Source: Rhizosphaericola mali
Lineage (GTDB): Bacteria; Bacteroidota; Bacteroidia; Chitinophagales; Chitinophagaceae
Length of the DNA stretch: 64,000 bases
Assembly (NCBI RefSeq): GCF_004337365.2
Contig: NZ_CP044016.1
Coordinates: forward strand, 3,534,001 to 3,598,000
Reading direction: 5' to 3'
Position numbers and translations under genes: made by a program. Positions 33,911 to 41,638 of this stretch are shown piece by piece. Position 1 is the first letter of the stretch, and every line of letters starts with the position of its first letter. The notes below the pieces were generated by a model. It was not told where the DNA came from, ran no database searches, and saw only the letters and a program-made list of their open reading frames with translations.

Positions 33911-34984
33911 TTCTGGAAAAAATAAAGCGTGTTGACTTCCTGTTTGAAAGTCTCTCCATATTTGATTTAGTAATGTATCATGATGCATTATGGTCAAACC
34001 ACAATATGGGAAAAGCATATTGACAATGTCCCGGCATGTTCTAGCTAAAGATTGCGCAGATTCATTTACATGAGAATAGTCGATATCTAATTTCTCTGCA
34101 ACTACATCCTGCCAAGTTGATTCGACATTTGTAAATAATTCTTGACGGACATTTTCTAATTGACCTTCCAAATCCAATACAATGGAATTCAAATGCGCAT
34201 TTTCTGAAAGAAGATTACCATCTTTTCCCTTTTTTATAGAAAAATATTTTTTGCACTCTTCTATAAAGTGAATCGTCATGCCTGATAGATTCGCACCAAC
34301 TGTCGCCCCCGCCAATGGATGAAATGGATATCGATACAATGCAGTATTTATAATTGGATGATTTTCATCAATGGCAAATATTCTATTTTTAGGTACTTCA
34401 TTTTTCACTAATTCAAATGAATGTCCAGCAGATGCGACCAAACCAATTTCGCTCCAACTACTAGAAATCCCAACTTCATTTTTCAAAAAGCAAAAAGATT
34501 GAATAATTTCTGAATCATTTTTGGAAATACAATTCGCTGTAAAAACGGTAGCATCTGGAGCGCCACTCGCATATTTCCAATTACCAGAAATTTGGTATTC
34601 GTTCTCTAAGGCTTCAAAAATACCCGTCGGTGCACCACTTCCAGCCAAACAAGCTTTGGGATTTGCAAAAATCAATTTGGCAAAATTTTCATCCAAATAG
34701 CCACCAAACCAGCCGGCACCACTACATAATGTAAATACCCAACCAGCCGAACCGTCTACCCAACCAATAGCTTCTTCAAAGCGAACAATTTCTGGCAACG
34801 TCCATTCTAATCCACCATATATTTTGGGAACCAATGCAAGAAACCATTTTTGGGAATAAAAAAGAGCTAACTGTTTGTCAGTTAGCCTTTTATTTTTTTC
34901 TGCTTGCGCTGCATCTGTTCTGATTATTTCAATCCATTCTTTTTTTAGCAATTCGGATGGATGATTTGCAATGTTCAAATTCAT
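33905..34984 (-). CDS. Acyl-CoA dehydrogenase-like flavoprotein (possible group D monooxygenase)
   Basis: A 359-residue protein of the acyl-CoA dehydrogenase superfamily: VPKIYGGLEWTLPEIVRFEEAIG at the N-terminus, SGNWKYASGAPDA in the beta domain and a C-terminal helical domain ending NQIWRDFQTGSQHALFF, the pattern of the Acyl-CoA_dh_2 domain of DszC/HpaH-like flavin monooxygenases. No clear acyl-CoA dehydrogenase catalytic Glu was found. Its ATG overlaps the stop of the persulfide dioxygenase gene by one base (TAATG), so the pair is translationally coupled. A role in sulfur or organosulfur chemistry is inference. Confidence 0.75.
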   Translation of the reverse strand: MNLNIANHPSELLKKEWIEIIRTDAAQAEKNKRLTDKQLALFYSQKWFLALVPKIYGGLEWTLPEIVRFEEAIGWVDGSAGWVFTLCSGAGWFGGYLDENFAKLIFANPKACLAGSGAPTGIFEALENEYQISGNWKYASGAPDATVFTANCISKNDSEIIQSFCFLKNEVGISSSWSEIGLVASAGHSFELVKNEVPKNRIFAIDENHPIINTALYRYPFHPLAGATVGANLSGMTIHFIEECKKYFSIKKGKDGNLLSENAHLNSIVLDLEGQLENVRQELFTNVESTWQDVVAEKLDIDYSHVNESAQSLARTCRDIVNMLFPYCGLTIMHHDTLLNQIWRDFQTGSQHALFFPEL

Positions 34985-36396
34985 TAATTTAAAACGCTTT
35001 TACTTTTTTCCGTAGGAATCTTCGTTTCTTTTAGCGCAGCATAACCACCCAAAATATTATGGATATTATGAAATCCTTGTCTTTTGATTAAAGAAGCTGC
35101 AATAACACTTCTGTAACCGCCAGCACAATGCAGATACACATTGAACAATTCTTCCATATCTGCCAAATATCCAGCAGGATCAATCAATTTATCCAAAGGA
35201 ATATTGTCTGCTTTTACAACATGTCCTTCTGCATATTCACTTTCTTTGCGTACATCCAAAATAATCAAATTATCATCAAATTGGTAATCCATAGCCACTT
35301 CGTCTGCCGGTATATTGACAACCAAATCAATCTGCTTTCCAGCATTTTTCCAAGCGTCAAATCCTCCTTTCAAATAACCACCAAATTTTTCAAAACCAAC
35401 TCTCGCCAATCTTGTCGCCGTTTCTTTTTCCTTACCTTCATCTGTCACCAATAATAGCGTCGCGTCAAACGGCAATAAACTGCCTGCCCATTCTGCAAAT
35501 CGGCCATTCAAGCCTATGAAAATACTTGTTGGGATAAAGCCATCCGTAAAATCTGATTCATTTCTTGTATCTAAAATGATTACATTTTCCTCTTTAGATT
35601 TTACTTCAAATGAGTCTACATCCAACGCCTGTAATGCGTTTTCCAACACAGAATCCAAAGAAGCATATCCTTTTTTGTTGATTTCAGCATTGATCGGAAA
35701 ATAAGCTGGAGGCGTAGAAAGACCGTCCGTTACATTGGAAATAAACTCACCTCTACTTTTAGATAAGAGTGCATAATTGGTCTCTTTTTGTTCGCCTACA
35801 GTACTAAATGTTTTCGAACTCAAACTTTTTCCACAGCTACTTCCCGCACCGTGTGCAGGGTAAACGATCACATCATCTTGTAAAGGGAAAATTTTTGCAT
35901 GCAAACTATCATACATCAATCCAGCAAGATCCTCTGGCGTATACAATTCACCTTTTTGGGATAAATCAGGACGACCAACATCTCCAACAAACAAAGTATC
36001 ACCCGTAAACACAGCATATTCTTTACCATCAGCATCTTTGAGAAGATAGCAAGTACTTTCTAATGTATGTCCAGGTGTATGTAAAACTTCTAGGGAAATA
36101 TTTCCAATAGGAAAAGTCTGATGATCTTTTGCGATGATGGCTTTGAAGTTGGGCTTCGCATCCGGACCGTAAACTATTGGTGCTCCAGTTGCCTTACTCA
36201 AGTCCAAATGCCCACTCACAAAATCTGCATGAAAATGTGTTTCGAAAATATACTTAATCGTTGCGTTTCTATCTTTTGCCAACCCAAGATAATTATCAAG
36301 ATCTCGCATTGGATCGATAATTACCGCTTCGCCATTATCCTCTATATAATAGGACGCCTCACTGAGGCATCCTGTATAAATCTGTTCTACGTACAT
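34984..36396 (-). CDS. CstB-like persulfide dioxygenase-rhodanese
   Basis: A 470-residue three-domain protein. Residues 1-240 are a metallo-beta-lactamase-fold persulfide dioxygenase (HFHADFVSGHLDL, HTPGHTLES, FTGDTLFVGDVGRPDL). Residues about 255-360 are a rhodanese-like domain without active-site Cys (the loop reads LLVTDEGKEKE). Residues about 365-465 are a rhodanese domain with Cys in LHCAGGYRS. This order, including the dead middle domain, is that of staphylococcal CstB, which oxidises low-molecular-weight persulfides to thiosulfate. It lies below an ArsR gene and above a coupled flavoprotein gene on the minus strand. Confidence 0.88.
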   Translation of the reverse strand: MYVEQIYTGCLSEASYYIEDNGEAVIIDPMRDLDNYLGLAKDRNATIKYIFETHFHADFVSGHLDLSKATGAPIVYGPDAKPNFKAIIAKDHQTFPIGNISLEVLHTPGHTLESTCYLLKDADGKEYAVFTGDTLFVGDVGRPDLSQKGELYTPEDLAGLMYDSLHAKIFPLQDDVIVYPAHGAGSSCGKSLSSKTFSTVGEQKETNYALLSKSRGEFISNVTDGLSTPPAYFPINAEINKKGYASLDSVLENALQALDVDSFEVKSKEENVIILDTRNESDFTDGFIPTSIFIGLNGRFAEWAGSLLPFDATLLLVTDEGKEKETATRLARVGFEKFGGYLKGGFDAWKNAGKQIDLVVNIPADEVAMDYQFDDNLIILDVRKESEYAEGHVVKADNIPLDKLIDPAGYLADMEELFNVYLHCAGGYRSVIAASLIKRQGFHNIHNILGGYAALKETKIPTEKSKSVLN

Positions 36397-36416
36397 AAAC
36401 TTAAGATTATTCTACG

Positions 36417-36444
36417 CAAAATTACGAAAAAGATAAGCGACCAA
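36417..36444 (-). promoter_or_regulatory. Promoter TTG-N17-TAATTTTG of cstB-like operon
   Basis: On the minus strand TTG at 36442-36444 and TAATTTTG at 36417-36424, spacing 17; 20 bases before the start codon at 36396, within the gap after the ArsR gene. Confidence 0.6.
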
Positions 36445-36456
36445 AAAGGAATTAAT

Positions 36457-36792
36457 TTATTTCAAAAGATCACCTACGAATCCATTGATTTCATCAATAC
36501 GTGCGTAGTTTAAAGTGTAGTAGATAAATTTTCCTTCTCTTTGCGTATCCACGATATTGGCTCTACGCAAAATAGCTAAATGTTGAGAGGCTACGGACTG
36601 TTCGATTCTCAATTTGATATAGATTTCTGTTACAGTCAACTTCTGCTTTTCATCAATCAATTTGATAATCTGTAGTCTTAATTTGTGATTTAAAGCTCTT
36701 AATGTCAAAGCTGCTTTCTTCAATTGAATAAAATCAATGGAAGTTTCTGATTTCGACTCTGGATTTTTTAATAAAATCTGCTGTTGTGACAT
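36457..36792 (-). CDS. ArsR-family winged-helix regulator, cysteine-free
   Basis: A 111-residue ArsR/SmtB protein with the winged helix at about 25-95 (LRALNHKLRLQIIKLIDEKQ; QSVASQHLAILRRANIVDTQ; REGKFIYYTLN). It contains no cysteine at all, unlike the persulfide sensors BigR/SqrR and most arsenic or metal sensors. It lies directly upstream of the CstB-like operon and 26 bases downstream of tsaB, so it may control the sulfur operon, but by some non-thiol signal, or it may control another target. Confidence 0.88.
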   Translation of the reverse strand: MSQQQILLKNPESKSETSIDFIQLKKAALTLRALNHKLRLQIIKLIDEKQKLTVTEIYIKLRIEQSVASQHLAILRRANIVDTQREGKFIYYTLNYARIDEINGFVGDLLK

Positions 36793-36818
36793 AAATAGTT
36801 TTTGTTTTTTAAGTGCAA

Positions 36819-37517
36819 CTAATTTGTTGACGTGGGTTTTGCTGTTGTATAAAATTCTTTGAAATAATTAGGTTGACTGTAAGCGACATCACTAAAATCT
36901 GAAATAGCAAATTTTGCTTGTGCCAACGTATTTACTTGTGAGACATTCATAGTTACGTCTAGAAACTGAGCATTAGCTTGCACATTTAAAAGTGGTTTCA
37001 ATTTAGAAGCACCATTGCCACTAAAAAGCAACTTACCTTTCTCAAGCCAATTATCCCAATAAGTTGCTTCTAATGTAATAGCTTGTATATCTGTCAATAA
37101 TTCTAACTCTTGATTATAAATCGCCGTAAAAACATCCAAACGTCTTGCATCGATCATCGGACAAAAAAATAATGCATCTCCAATATTAGAAACATAATCT
37201 TCTTTTGCCGCCAAAGCCATTGCTTGTAATGTATTTACAAGTATTAATGGTTTGTTTTGAGCATAGCAGACACCTTTGGCAGATGCCATAGCGACTCTTA
37301 ATCCAGTATAACTGCCAGGACCTTCTGTTACTGCGATTGCATCCAAATCTTGGAATAAAACTCCAGATTTGTCTAAAATTTCAACAACGGCTGGTTGGAT
37401 AAATGAAGCGTGGTCTCTCTGTTCAAAGTTTTCTAAAATGTCAATTTTCTCGTTATTTCTATACAATCCGACGCTCGCTCTATCTGTCGATGCGTCTAAT
37501 GATAAAATCAAAGACAT
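36819..37517 (-). CDS. tsaB: tRNA threonylcarbamoyladenosine synthesis protein TsaB
   Basis: A 232-residue ASKHA-fold protein, partner of TsaD and TsaE in making t6A37 in ANN-decoding tRNAs. The N-terminal LSLDASTDRASVGLYRN and the block VTEGPGSYTGLRVAMASAKG are diagnostic of TsaB/YeaZ. Length matches. The ArsR gene begins 26 bases after its stop, so they may share a transcript from the promoter at 37580. Confidence 0.93.
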   Translation of the reverse strand: MSLILSLDASTDRASVGLYRNNEKIDILENFEQRDHASFIQPAVVEILDKSGVLFQDLDAIAVTEGPGSYTGLRVAMASAKGVCYAQNKPLILVNTLQAMALAAKEDYVSNIGDALFFCPMIDARRLDVFTAIYNQELELLTDIQAITLEATYWDNWLEKGKLLFSGNGASKLKPLLNVQANAQFLDVTMNVSQVNTLAQAKFAISDFSDVAYSQPNYFKEFYTTAKPTSTN

Positions 37518-37579
37518 TTTGATAATTGATAAGCTCTAAAAATTTATATCTTGTTGTTTCTTAAACAACCTAAAAGTAA

Positions 37580-37587
37580 CAAAAATA
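37580..37587 (-). promoter_or_regulatory. -7 promoter element TATTTTTG of tsaB
   Basis: An exact TAnnTTTG match on the minus strand 62 bases before the tsaB ATG. A TTG lies 20 bases further up (37608-37610). A 7-bp hairpin (37553-37569) would lie near the 5' end of the transcript. Confidence 0.5.
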
Positions 37588-37667
37588 AATAATATGAGAA
37601 AAATATTCAATTCTATTTGAAATAAATTAATATTACAGCACTTTTGAAAGAATTAAATAAAAAAATC

Positions 37668-38051
37668 ATGGCAATTGAAATAATAAATACGAAAAATGCG
37701 CCGGCGCCTATCGGACCATACAATCAATCTGTAAAAGCTGGAAATTTTTTATTTGTAAGTGGACAGATTCCTTTAGACCCAATTTCTATGGAATTGGTAA
37801 ATAAAACGGTGGACGAGGAAACGCATCAAGTATTTAAAAATATCTTAGCAATTTTGAAAGAAGCAGGTGCCACTTTGGACAATGTAGTTAAAGTAACAGT
37901 TTTCTTAAGCGATATGTCCCTATTTGCTCAAGTAAATGAAATTTATGGTTCATATTTTACAAAAAATGAACCTGCTCGAGAATGTGTTGCTGTCAAAACT
38001 TTACCTAAAAATGTAAATGTCGAGATTAGCGTTACTGCATATCTAGATTAA
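37668..38051 (+). CDS. ridA: RidA family enamine/imine deaminase
   Basis: A 127-residue YjgF/RidA protein that hydrolyses reactive enamine/imine intermediates from PLP enzymes. Signature blocks APAPIGPYNQSVKAGNFLFV, SGQIPLDP and EPARECVAVKTLPKNVNVEI are present, with the carboxylate-binding Arg in PARECV. I start at ATG 37668 (MAIEIINTK); an in-frame TTG at 37644 adds an unconserved extension. A terminator follows and overlaps the end of the convergent glycosyltransferase gene. Confidence 0.93.
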   Translation: MAIEIINTKNAPAPIGPYNQSVKAGNFLFVSGQIPLDPISMELVNKTVDEETHQVFKNILAILKEAGATLDNVVKVTVFLSDMSLFAQVNEIYGSYFTKNEPARECVAVKTLPKNVNVEISVTAYLD

Positions 38052-38058
38052 TCTTATA

Positions 38059-38094
38059 GAAACGGGACTTTCAATCCCATTGAATTCCCGTTTC
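38059..38094 (+). terminator. Intrinsic terminator of ridA
   Basis: Outer 9-bp stem (38059-38067 with 38086-38094), inner TTCAAT/ATTGAA stem, then TTTTTT. It overlaps the stop of the convergent glycosyltransferase. Confidence 0.85.
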
Positions 38095-39225
38095 TTTTTT
38101 ATTATTACTACCAATTATAGCACAACTCTTTTTATAAAATAAATATTGGTAACGTGTTTTATTTTTTTGCATAAACATTAATGCTTGACTGTAGCTCCAA
38201 TTTTTTCCAACACAAAACAATACGGTATCTGCTCCATCTAACTTCTGTTGATCAATTATTTCAAACCCTTCAATATTTTTTTTCAGAATAGATTCTGCTG
38301 ATTCAAATATGGACGAATCTCCCATAAAACAAATCGTTTTAGGATGAAATGAATTAGTATTTGCAACCTTATTACCTAATCTTTCAAATAATGCACGTCC
38401 TTTAACTGCTCCATTTAAAAAGGATTTAAATAATAATTTATTCCAATTTCTATAATATTTCGCTACATATAAAATCATTGCCTCGTAGAAAACTTTTACA
38501 TGCTTGGATTTATTCTGCTTGGTACTCTCCCCTTTAAAATGCAAGATAGATTGCGTACCCAAATAATAATTGCAATAACCTTTCAATATTATTTGTTGCG
38601 AAAGATCAATATCTTCTCCATACATGAAAAACTGTGGATCAAAACCACCAATAGACTTCACGACAGTTGTCCTCGCCATAAAAAAGGCTCCCGCAATAAC
38701 ATCAATAAAACAATCAGAATCCTTTGATACATTGCCCAAGGCATATTTATTAAAGAAAGCTGAACTAGGAAAAATAGTCGACAATCCTGTTAATTTCATC
38801 AATGACACAGAGAAAGTAGGTATACTTCGTTTACTTTCAGACAAAAAACAACCATTGCCATCCAACATCTTCACACCCAATCCTCCAATAGAAGCATCCA
38901 ATTCAAATTGTCTAATACAACTAGTTAGAACATTTTCTGTTATGATAGTATCAGGATTTAGAAATAGCACAAGATCACTACTTACATATTTTAAAGCTTC
39001 ATTATTTGCCTTACCAAAACCTACATTCTCTTTTAGGTAAATAAATTGGACTTCTGGAAATTTTTCTTCCATTAATACGTTATTTGGCAGAAATGTAGCA
39101 TTATCAACAACTATAATTTGTACTTTATCCATATTATTGTCCACGGATAGCAAAGAATACAAGCAATGCTCTAAAAAATAAGGGACTTGATAATGTACAA
39201 TAATAACTGATAAGGATAAAGCCAT
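38071..39225 (-). CDS. Glycosyltransferase family 2
   Basis: A 384-residue GT-A enzyme: LSVIIVHYQVPYFLEHCLYS at the start, VVDNAT, the DxD-like region LVLFLNPDT (about residues 85-95), and MYGEDIDLSQQI acceptor/metal motif. This resembles the rhamnosyltransferase-like GT2 proteins of surface polysaccharide synthesis. The C-terminal 90 residues carry an extra Rossmann-like segment (FHPKTICFMGDSSIFESAE) of unknown use. No neighbouring polysaccharide genes besides lpxA, which is divergent. Confidence 0.85.
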   Translation of the reverse strand: MALSLSVIIVHYQVPYFLEHCLYSLLSVDNNMDKVQIIVVDNATFLPNNVLMEEKFPEVQFIYLKENVGFGKANNEALKYVSSDLVLFLNPDTIITENVLTSCIRQFELDASIGGLGVKMLDGNGCFLSESKRSIPTFSVSLMKLTGLSTIFPSSAFFNKYALGNVSKDSDCFIDVIAGAFFMARTTVVKSIGGFDPQFFMYGEDIDLSQQIILKGYCNYYLGTQSILHFKGESTKQNKSKHVKVFYEAMILYVAKYYRNWNKLLFKSFLNGAVKGRALFERLGNKVANTNSFHPKTICFMGDSSIFESAESILKKNIEGFEIIDQQKLDGADTVLFCVGKNWSYSQALMFMQKNKTRYQYLFYKKSCAIIGSNNKKETGIQWD

Positions 39226-39429
39226 GTATATAAAATCGTTTAAAAATAGATAATCATTATATTAACGTAAATAAAAGTGCAAGATTTTGTTATAATTTAT
39301 AAAATATCATAGATAATTATTAAAAATTAAATTTTCATTAATTCTTGCCTTATTTTTGATATAACAAAGATTTTGCAAATAATAATGAGGTGTTTTTTCG
39401 CAGAAATGAAAATAATGCATTAATTTGTC

Positions 39430-39437
39430 TATTTTTG
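39430..39437 (+). promoter_or_regulatory. -7 promoter element TATTTTTG of lpxA
   Basis: An exact TAnnTTTG match 69 bases before the lpxA ATG, leaving a leader of about 60 bases in which no regulatory fold was recognised. Confidence 0.5.
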
Positions 39438-39506
39438 CGCCCCATTTGGCATAAGTAATAATCAAGTTGCGTGGAAAACTCCAATTTGTTATTTTAAAAT
39501 TAGTAA

Positions 39507-40322
39507 ATGAGTAATACTCTTTCATACATACATCCAGGAGCAAAAATTGCTCAGAATGTACAAATTGATCCTTTTTCTGTTATACATGACAATGTTGAAA
39601 TTGGAGAAGGTACATGGATTGGCAGTAATGTAACCATTTTTGGAGGTGCACGAATTGGGAAAAATTGTAAAATTTTTCCTGGAGCTGTAATTTCTGCTGT
39701 TCCGCAGGATCTTAAATACGCAGGAGAAGAGACTACTGCGGAGATCGGCGACAACACAACAATCAGAGAATGTGTAACCGTAAACAAAGGAACTTCAGAT
39801 AAATGGAAAACAGTTATTGGTAAAAACTGTTTGATCATGGCATATGCACACGTTGCACATGATTGTATCATTAGTGACCATTGTATTATAAGTAATAGTA
39901 CCCAACTTGGAGGACATATTACTGTAGATGAATGGGCTATTATAGGAGGCAGTTGCGCATTTCAACAATTCACCCATGTAGGTGCTCATTCTTATACTGG
40001 TGGTGGTTCTTTGGTTAATAAAGATATACCTCCATTTGTTAAAGCGGTAAGACATCCAATTAGTTTTGGAGGGATAAATGTAGTTGGTTTAAAAAGGAGA
40101 GGTTTTACATCCGAACAAATTAACTTGGTCATGGAAATCTATCGTTATGTATATAACCGTGGATTGAATACTTCTCAAGCTATACAATCTATTGAGAGTG
40201 AATTTGCACAAACGGAAGTACGTGATGAAGTTTTGGAATTTATCAGATCAAGTAAATTAGGAATTATCAAAGGTGCACCGATGTCCCTTTTGGGTGAAGA
40301 GCTCACTGCAGATGCAGAATAA
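39507..40322 (+). CDS. lpxA: UDP-N-acetylglucosamine acyltransferase
   Basis: A 271-residue left-handed beta-helix enzyme that adds the first 3-hydroxyacyl chain to UDP-GlcNAc in lipid A synthesis. Hexapeptide repeats run from residue 8 to about 190 (IHPGAKIAQNVQIDPFSVI; IGKNCKIFPGAVIS). The catalytic His lies in AYAHVAHDCIISDHC, followed by GGHITVDEWAIIGG. The C-terminal helical domain starts at about 195. Length is typical. A palindromic terminator follows. Confidence 0.95.
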   Translation: MSNTLSYIHPGAKIAQNVQIDPFSVIHDNVEIGEGTWIGSNVTIFGGARIGKNCKIFPGAVISAVPQDLKYAGEETTAEIGDNTTIRECVTVNKGTSDKWKTVIGKNCLIMAYAHVAHDCIISDHCIISNSTQLGGHITVDEWAIIGGSCAFQQFTHVGAHSYTGGGSLVNKDIPPFVKAVRHPISFGGINVVGLKRRGFTSEQINLVMEIYRYVYNRGLNTSQAIQSIESEFAQTEVRDEVLEFIRSSKLGIIKGAPMSLLGEELTADAE

Positions 40323-40352
40323 ATTTAGTAGAATACTAGAAAATCTTAATAA

Positions 40353-40392
40353 TTAAAAAATAAGCGACTTAATTAAGTCGCTTATTTTTTAA
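40353..40392. terminator. 40-bp perfect palindrome, bidirectional terminator
   Basis: The 40 bases 40353-40392 are fully self-complementary, with A- and T-rich ends. It closes lpxA and contains the stop codon (40382-40384) of the convergent gene. Confidence 0.85.
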
Positions 40393-41497
40393 TATCTCCG
40401 GGACTAGTACAAATAAATAGTTTACTAGAATTCTCTGCATTAGTAACTTTACCTTCCAAGATACTTTGTCCCGTATCACCAGGATCATTTCCGTGTCCTA
40501 ACGGCCAAGTACCCTTTGTATCTTGTATTTCAATACCAGATATTGCAGCAATACATAATCCAAAATCTGTACAATTATTTTTGTTCAAATGATACTTTTT
40601 ACGACTATATTGCCTTACCATTTTGATGATCAATTTGAATTGCTTATAAGAAATAAACTTTCCAACTGTTTCATCCCAAAGATGCAAAGAATCATTTTTA
40701 AATGTAGAACTTGTTCCTGGCATTAAAGGTGTCGCCGATAAAAAGTTGTCTTTATCTGGATAAAAGCCAAAGGTTCTAGAGACAGACTTCCCATTGGGTT
40801 CAAATTTCACCAAAGTAATAAACATGTGTCCCACATTATTAATCAATCCAAATTGCTTTCTTTTTCCAAATTCCGGTTGTTTAAGATGCAACATAATTCC
40901 ATAAGCTAAACCTTCCTCATCATCTTTAAAAGGAGCTAATAATTTTCGATTCGTAATAGTTTTAGACCTAACATCTCTAGATTTATTTCTTAACAGAATG
41001 GTGTCGTTTCCAAAAACAAAGGCCGCGTTTTTTTCAACAGAATCTTCAGAAAAATGCTCCGTTGGAAACTCTAAAAAACTGCTATCAAAGGAGTTATGAA
41101 ACTTTTCATTAGACATACTTGCGTCATCAAACGCAGAAGCTAGAGAAAAATATTTTAATGCCAATGGATAATTTTTATAACGCGCCATTAACACCGCAAG
41201 ATTATAATAGGCTTTGTTGGATATCCATTTGATGCCCTTTGTTTTTTTAGTATTACTTATGTATTGAAAAAAAGAATTGATTGCATTTGGATCCATTTTT
41301 TCCACGGCAATCTCTCCTGTAGAGATTGAGTCTAAATCAAATGTAATTTTAGATAAAGGCGTCAATCTTTTGACCGAATCATTCACAACAATTATAGACC
41401 CAGAATCAAAAGTTCGATTGGGTCCACTCCTTTGGCTATAGGAACTAATTGCCGTAAAAAAACTAAAGAGAAAAAATATGATTTCTTTGAGGTTCAT
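40382..41497 (-). CDS. Exported protein of unknown function, possible Cys/His peptidase-like
   Basis: A 371-residue protein with a signal peptide (MNLKEIIFFLFSFFTAISSYSQ). The middle (about 88-125) has a TPR-like stretch (NLAVLMARYKNYPLALKYFS). The last third carries LINNVGHMFITLVKFEP and, further on, NKNNCTDFGLCIAAISGI: a GH...  and NNC pair resembling the His and Cys of permuted NlpC/P60-like or DUF4105-like (Lnb-type) enzymes. I do not recognise the family with certainty. The stop codon is inside the shared terminator. No operon partner. Confidence 0.6.
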   Translation of the reverse strand: MNLKEIIFFLFSFFTAISSYSQRSGPNRTFDSGSIIVVNDSVKRLTPLSKITFDLDSISTGEIAVEKMDPNAINSFFQYISNTKKTKGIKWISNKAYYNLAVLMARYKNYPLALKYFSLASAFDDASMSNEKFHNSFDSSFLEFPTEHFSEDSVEKNAAFVFGNDTILLRNKSRDVRSKTITNRKLLAPFKDDEEGLAYGIMLHLKQPEFGKRKQFGLINNVGHMFITLVKFEPNGKSVSRTFGFYPDKDNFLSATPLMPGTSSTFKNDSLHLWDETVGKFISYKQFKLIIKMVRQYSRKKYHLNKNNCTDFGLCIAAISGIEIQDTKGTWPLGHGNDPGDTGQSILEGKVTNAENSSKLFICTSPGDIKK

Positions 41498-41583
41498 CTC
41501 TAGCTAGAAAATTATCGCGCAAAGATACTACTTAAATTGTTTTTTATAAATACTGCAATTCTAATGATTTTCTTAAATAAATT

Positions 41584-41613
41584 TTGAAACAATGTTTCAT
41601 TATTTTATTTTTG
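41584..41613 (+). promoter_or_regulatory. Promoter TTG-N19-TATTTTTG of TonB receptor gene
   Basis: TTG at 41584-41586 and TATTTTTG at 41606-41613, spacing 19; 25 bases before ATG 41639. Confidence 0.7.
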
Positions 41614-41638
41614 CAACTTCATATCAATAAAACAATTA

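Noticed and set aside
38624-39040. A 138-codon plus-strand frame inside the glycosyltransferase gene
   Set aside because: Antisense to conserved GT2 motifs; composition is that of a shadow frame.
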